From the NCBI GenBank assembly GCA_965198725.1, contig CBDAPX010000001.1:744001-808000 (forward strand): a DNA stretch of 64,000 bases, read 5' to 3'. A program made the position numbers and the translations under genes. Shown here piece by piece: positions 60,626 to 64,000 of this stretch (its first letter is position 1; each line of letters starts with the position of its first letter). Under the pieces are notes generated by a model. The model searched no databases. It was given only the letters and a program-made list of their open reading frames with translations, and had not been told where the DNA came from. This DNA comes from CBDAPX01 sp965198725 (GTDB lineage Bacteria > Pseudomonadota > Alphaproteobacteria > Rhodobacterales > Rhodobacteraceae).

Positions 60626-63421
60626 ATGGCATATCACGCAAAAAGCCGCGATCCGTTGCTGGACAGCAAAATGCAGGCCGCGATTGAGCGGCGCGGCAAG
60701 GAATTGATCGGGCTGTTTCTGATCGCGCTGGGCGCAATGGCGGCAATGATGATCTGGTCCTACACCCCGGATGACCCAAACTGGATGGTGTCCACCGATG
60801 CCCCGGTGCAAAACTGGATGGGCCGCATCGGCGCGTCTATTGCGGCCCCTCTCTTTATGATTGTCGGTTGGGGCAGCTGGGGCGTCGCGCTGGTCTTTTT
60901 GGCCTGGGGTTTGCGCTTTGCCTTTCACTGGGGTGAAGAACGGGCTGTTGCGCGTCTGATTTTTGCGCCGATCGCCATCGCTTTTGCCGCCATCTATTGC
61001 GCCACACTGGTGCCGGGCCCTGAATGGAAAGCAACGCACAGCTTTGGTTTGGGTGGGCTTTTTGGCGACACCGTCATGGGGGCGTTGCTGACGCTGATCC
61101 CGCTCGGGTCAAGCTTTTCGGTGAAATTGATGTCCGTATTGATGGCTGTGGGCATGGTGATTTTTGGTGCTTTTGTTTTGGGCTTCACCCGCCCCGAATT
61201 GATACGCGGGGTTCGGTTTGCCTTCGTCGGTCTTGTGATGCTTTACGCCCTTTTGATGACCGGCCTTGGCAAAGGAGCCGCGGGTGCCGCCGCATTGGCG
61301 CGTCAGCAGCAAGCGGCTCGTGCAGAACGCCGCGCGGCAAAAGAAGCCGAAGTTGCAGAAGCCGCTATGGCACATGAAGTGACACAGGCCGCGGCCACCG
61401 CGCCCGAAGCAGAACGCGGAGGGTTCCTTGCGCGGATGCCCGCCCTCATCAAACGACCAGTGCCGATGCCCGAGCCAGAGTTGGTCGAACCTTTTGCCGA
61501 TGTGATCGAACCGGATATGCCCGGCGACGACCGTATCCGGGCCAAGATCGCCGATGTCATCCGCAGTCGATCGGTGCCGCCCGAGCCGGAACCGGAGCCA
61601 GAACCAATGTTGACCCGTGGATTGGGACGGCGTCCGGACCCACTGGTCCTGGATCCAAACCCGGTGGCGGCTGAATTGCCGCCGGAACCGCAAGTCGCTC
61701 CACATGAACCCGAGTTGCCACCAGAACCGCCGCTGACGGCAACACCGATGGCTCAGGCGTTGCCGTTGAAGGCTATGGCAGCGGAACCGGTTCCGATCCC
61801 TTCCGCCGAGCCTCGCAAAATGGTCCAGAACCCGACCCGCAAAGCCCCAGAGCAATCACGCCGTGCGCAAGCCGAGGCTCAGCCGTCCTTGGCGCTGGAA
61901 CCTGCGGCCCATGCGTTTGAGCTGCCGCCGCTGAACCTCTTGACCAATCCGGTCGAAATCCAGCGCCATCATCTGAGCGATGAAGCCTTGGAAGAAAATG
62001 CGCGGATGCTGGAACATGTTCTGGACGACTATGGCGTCAAGGGAGAGATCGTTTCGGTACGTCCTGGTCCCGTTGTCACGATGTACGAATTGGAACCGGC
62101 CCCGGGTATGAAAGCCAGCCGTGTTATCGGTCTGGCAGACGATATCGCCCGGTCTATGGCGGCGCTGTCTGCACGGGTCAGCACCGTGCCGGGCCGTTCG
62201 GTCATCGGTATCGAACTGCCCAACGAGAACCGCGAAAAAGTGGTTCTGCGCGAAATCCTGGCCAGCCGTGATTTTGGCGACAGCAACATGAGCCTGCCGC
62301 TGGCGCTGGGCAAAGATATCGGCGGCGACTCGGTCGTGGCAAACCTTGCCAAGATGCCTCACCTCTTGATCGCGGGGACCACGGGGTCCGGTAAATCGGT
62401 TGCGATCAACACGATGATCTTGTCGCTGCTCTATAAACTGACGCCAGAAGACTGCCGGTTGATCATGATCGATCCCAAAATGCTGGAACTCAGCGTTTAT
62501 GACGGTATTCCGCATCTGCTCTCGCCTGTTGTGACCGATCCGAAAAAAGCGGTCGTGGCTCTGAAATGGGTCGTGGGCGAAATGGAAGAGCGGTATCGCA
62601 AGATGTCGAAGATGGGCGTGCGCAACATCGAAGGCTATAACGGCCGGGTGCGCGAGGCCTTGGACAAAGGTGAGATGTTCTCGCGCACGGTGCAAACCGG
62701 GTTTGACGATGAAACCGGCGATCCAGTGTTTGAAACCGAAGAGATTCAACCGGTCAAACTGCCCTATATCGTTGTGATCGTGGATGAGATGGCCGACCTG
62801 ATGATGGTCGCGGGCAAAGAGATTGAGGCCTGCATCCAACGTCTGGCCCAGATGGCGCGGGCCTCTGGTATTCACCTGATCATGGCCACGCAGCGGCCTT
62901 CGGTTGACGTGATCACCGGTACCATCAAGGCCAACTTCCCCACCCGGATTTCGTTCCAGGTGACGTCGAAGGTCGATAGCCGGACGATCCTTGGTGAAAT
63001 GGGCGCTGAACAGCTCTTGGGCATGGGCGACATGCTGTATATGGCGGGCGGTGCGAAAATTACCCGTTGTCACGGTCCTTTTGTCAGCGATGAAGAGGTC
63101 GAAGAAATCGTCAACCACCTCAAGGCTCTTGGCCCGCCCGACTATGTCGGCGGTGTCGTTGAGGGGCCGGATGAGGAAAAAGCCGACGGCATTGACGCCG
63201 TTTTGGGCCTTGGCGGTAACACGGATGGCGAAGACGCGCTTTATGATCAGGCGGTGGCCATCGTGATCAAGGACCGCAAGTGTTCGACATCTTACATTCA
63301 GCGCAAACTGGCCATCGGCTACAACAAGGCGGCACGTCTTGTGGAGCAAATGGAAGAGTCCGGGCTGGTGTCGCCCGCCAACCATGTCGGCAAACGCGAA
63401 ATCCTGGTGCCAGAACAATAA
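60626..63421 (+). CDS. ftsK: DNA translocase FtsK
   Basis: 931 residues. The N-terminus anchors at the division septum through four or so membrane helices (about 28-210). An acidic, Pro/Glu-rich linker (about 240-440) includes repeated PEPEPEP-type runs. The motor domain follows, with Walker A GTTGSGKSVAIN at about 583 and VIVDEMADLMMV as Walker B. The C-terminal winged-helix gamma domain (about 870-925) has DALYDQAVAIVIKDRKCSTS and GYNKAARLVEQMEESGLVS. It pumps DNA through the septum and activates chromosome dimer resolution. GAGGTAGGGC precedes the ATG, 12 bp after the aminotransferase. Confidence 0.95.
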   Translation: MAYHAKSRDPLLDSKMQAAIERRGKELIGLFLIALGAMAAMMIWSYTPDDPNWMVSTDAPVQNWMGRIGASIAAPLFMIVGWGSWGVALVFLAWGLRFAFHWGEERAVARLIFAPIAIAFAAIYCATLVPGPEWKATHSFGLGGLFGDTVMGALLTLIPLGSSFSVKLMSVLMAVGMVIFGAFVLGFTRPELIRGVRFAFVGLVMLYALLMTGLGKGAAGAAALARQQQAARAERRAAKEAEVAEAAMAHEVTQAAATAPEAERGGFLARMPALIKRPVPMPEPELVEPFADVIEPDMPGDDRIRAKIADVIRSRSVPPEPEPEPEPMLTRGLGRRPDPLVLDPNPVAAELPPEPQVAPHEPELPPEPPLTATPMAQALPLKAMAAEPVPIPSAEPRKMVQNPTRKAPEQSRRAQAEAQPSLALEPAAHAFELPPLNLLTNPVEIQRHHLSDEALEENARMLEHVLDDYGVKGEIVSVRPGPVVTMYELEPAPGMKASRVIGLADDIARSMAALSARVSTVPGRSVIGIELPNENREKVVLREILASRDFGDSNMSLPLALGKDIGGDSVVANLAKMPHLLIAGTTGSGKSVAINTMILSLLYKLTPEDCRLIMIDPKMLELSVYDGIPHLLSPVVTDPKKAVVALKWVVGEMEERYRKMSKMGVRNIEGYNGRVREALDKGEMFSRTVQTGFDDETGDPVFETEEIQPVKLPYIVVIVDEMADLMMVAGKEIEACIQRLAQMARASGIHLIMATQRPSVDVITGTIKANFPTRISFQVTSKVDSRTILGEMGAEQLLGMGDMLYMAGGAKITRCHGPFVSDEEVEEIVNHLKALGPPDYVGGVVEGPDEEKADGIDAVLGLGGNTDGEDALYDQAVAIVIKDRKCSTSYIQRKLAIGYNKAARLVEQMEESGLVSPANHVGKREILVPEQ

Positions 63422-63458
63422 GCGGGCCCATGCCGCCGCGTGATCAAATTCTTGGCAG

Positions 63459-63483
63459 AGCGGGTGCAAATTGCGCCCGCTTT
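63459..63483 (+). terminator. Hairpin with short T-run between ftsK and lolA
   Basis: AGCGGGTGCA at 63459-63468 pairs with TGCGCCCGCT at 63472-63481 (10 bp with one G-T pair, loop AAT), followed by T residues to 63483. It is 38 bp after the ftsK stop and 16 bp before lolA, so it probably attenuates read-through. Confidence 0.6.
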
Positions 63484-63498
63484 CCATATGTGAGGGTC

Positions 63499-64000
63499 AT
63501 GAGACGTTTTGTGATAGCAGCAGCCATGTGCTGTGTCGGCAGCATCGCATCAGCGGCGGATAAACTGTCGTTGGGCGAAATCTCGTCATACCTCAACGGA
63601 TTAGGGACGGCAAAATCGACCTTTACCCAGATCAATGACGACGGCAGCCTGTCCACCGGTCAGCTGATGATCAAGCGGCCGGGCAAGATGCGGTTCGAAT
63701 ATGATCCGCCTGATTCCGCTCTGGTTGTCGCCGGGGCAGGCGCCGTGGTGATTTATGATCAGAAATCAAACCAGCCGCCTGACACATATCCTCTGAACAA
63801 AACGCCGCTGTCGATCATTCTGGCACGCAACGTAAATCTGTGTGCGGCGAACATGGTCGTTGGGCACCGCTTCGACGGCACGTCCACCCAAGTTGTGGCG
63901 CAAGATCCGGAAAACCCGGACTATGGACGGATTGAGATGTCGTTTACGGACGCCCCGGTAGAGCTGCGCAAATGGGTGGTCTATGACGCCAATGGCGGTG
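63499..64000 (+). CDS. lolA: Outer-membrane lipoprotein carrier LolA (cut by window edge)
   Basis: 167 residues are present and the frame runs off the right end. A signal peptide (MRRFVIAAAMCCVGS, cleavage after ASA) precedes the LolA pattern: STFTQINDDGSLSTG, LMIKRPGKMRFEYDPP, and YDQKSNQPPDTYPLNKTPLS. LolA shuttles lipoproteins across the periplasm from the LolCDE release complex. GAGGG precedes the ATG. The gene lies directly after ftsK, a common neighbour in proteobacteria. Confidence 0.92.
   Translation, partial: MRRFVIAAAMCCVGSIASAADKLSLGEISSYLNGLGTAKSTFTQINDDGSLSTGQLMIKRPGKMRFEYDPPDSALVVAGAGAVVIYDQKSNQPPDTYPLNKTPLSIILARNVNLCAANMVVGHRFDGTSTQVVAQDPENPDYGRIEMSFTDAPVELRKWVVYDANGG

Noticed and set aside
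61856..63487. 543-codon reverse frame antisense to ftsK
   Set aside because: His/Arg/Gln-rich shadow without motifs; ftsK on the forward strand is unambiguous.
1..64000. CRISPR arrays, tRNA or rRNA genes, insertion sequences, prophage
   Set aside because: No regularly spaced repeats, no cloverleaf-like sequence, no transposase or integrase-like protein and no terminal inverted repeats with target duplications were seen.

Overview
The window is chromosomal DNA of an alphaproteobacterium, most likely a marine Rhodobacteraceae (Roseobacter-group) member. The evidence is a moderately GC-rich sequence with dense, often ATGA-overlapping operons, and an alphaproteobacterial gene set: a CcrM-type GANTC methyltransferase, a CenR-like orphan response regulator, an LpxK/WaaA/DUF4170/CysQ/PmbA envelope block, DUF3576 and DUF2125 proteins, a DUF721 (DciA-type) protein next to mutY, and several polyamine-type ABC transporters. 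I saw no rRNA, tRNA, CRISPR array, prophage or insertion sequence. Protein-coding genes occupy nearly everything; the longest gene-free stretches are about 280 bp.

Layout. 1-5.9 kb: dapE (lysine/peptidoglycan), a TIGR04282-type transferase, RNase R and a lytic transglycosylase. 5.8-19.2 kb: a polyamine-type island. A leftward ABC operon (ATPase, binding protein, two unusually extended permeases), then leftward GNAT, class-III aminotransferase and GntR/FCD regulator genes, and divergently potFGHI plus a PuuB-like FAD oxidase. Both sides of the regulator carry a TGATCAAAT motif. 19.2-24.8 kb: a more variable stretch with a phosphotransferase, a headless gene fragment, an NAD epimerase, a DUF427-nucleotidyl cyclase fusion, a membrane-anchored winged-helix protein, a small secreted protein and a His-rich secreted protein. 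24.8-32.8 kb: rnhB, ccrM (three GANTC sites in front), a second membrane cyclase, an AlkB-type hydroxylase, mutY, dciA, a DsbA-like thioredoxin-fold protein and a CoA-transferase.

32.8-40.6 kb: a leftward envelope block (lpxK, waaA, DUF4170, cysQ-like, pmbA, DUF2125), then an SDR/enoyl-CoA hydratase pair. 40.6-46.9 kb: HNH nuclease, a flavoprotein broken by a frameshift in a G-run, GST, and leftward leuS-lptE-holA. 46.9-52.9 kb: DUF3576 lipoprotein, a highly codon-biased porin, YggS-type PLP protein, L,D-transpeptidase with ribA, CenR-like regulator and exonuclease III. 52.9-64 kb: exported amidohydrolase, YbbN/CnoX, Lon-N-domain protein, Trm112-like protein, UbiH-type hydroxylase, amidase, class-I aminotransferase (DapC-like), FtsK, and the start of lolA at the right edge.

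The strongest leads are the DUF427-cyclase fusion beside a membrane-tethered DNA-binding protein, the internal duplication inside a polyamine-type permease, the GANTC cluster before ccrM, the TGATCAAAT candidate operators, the frameshifted flavoprotein, and a perfect inverted repeat abutting the dciA start codon. All functional statements come from motif recognition by eye; no database search was run.
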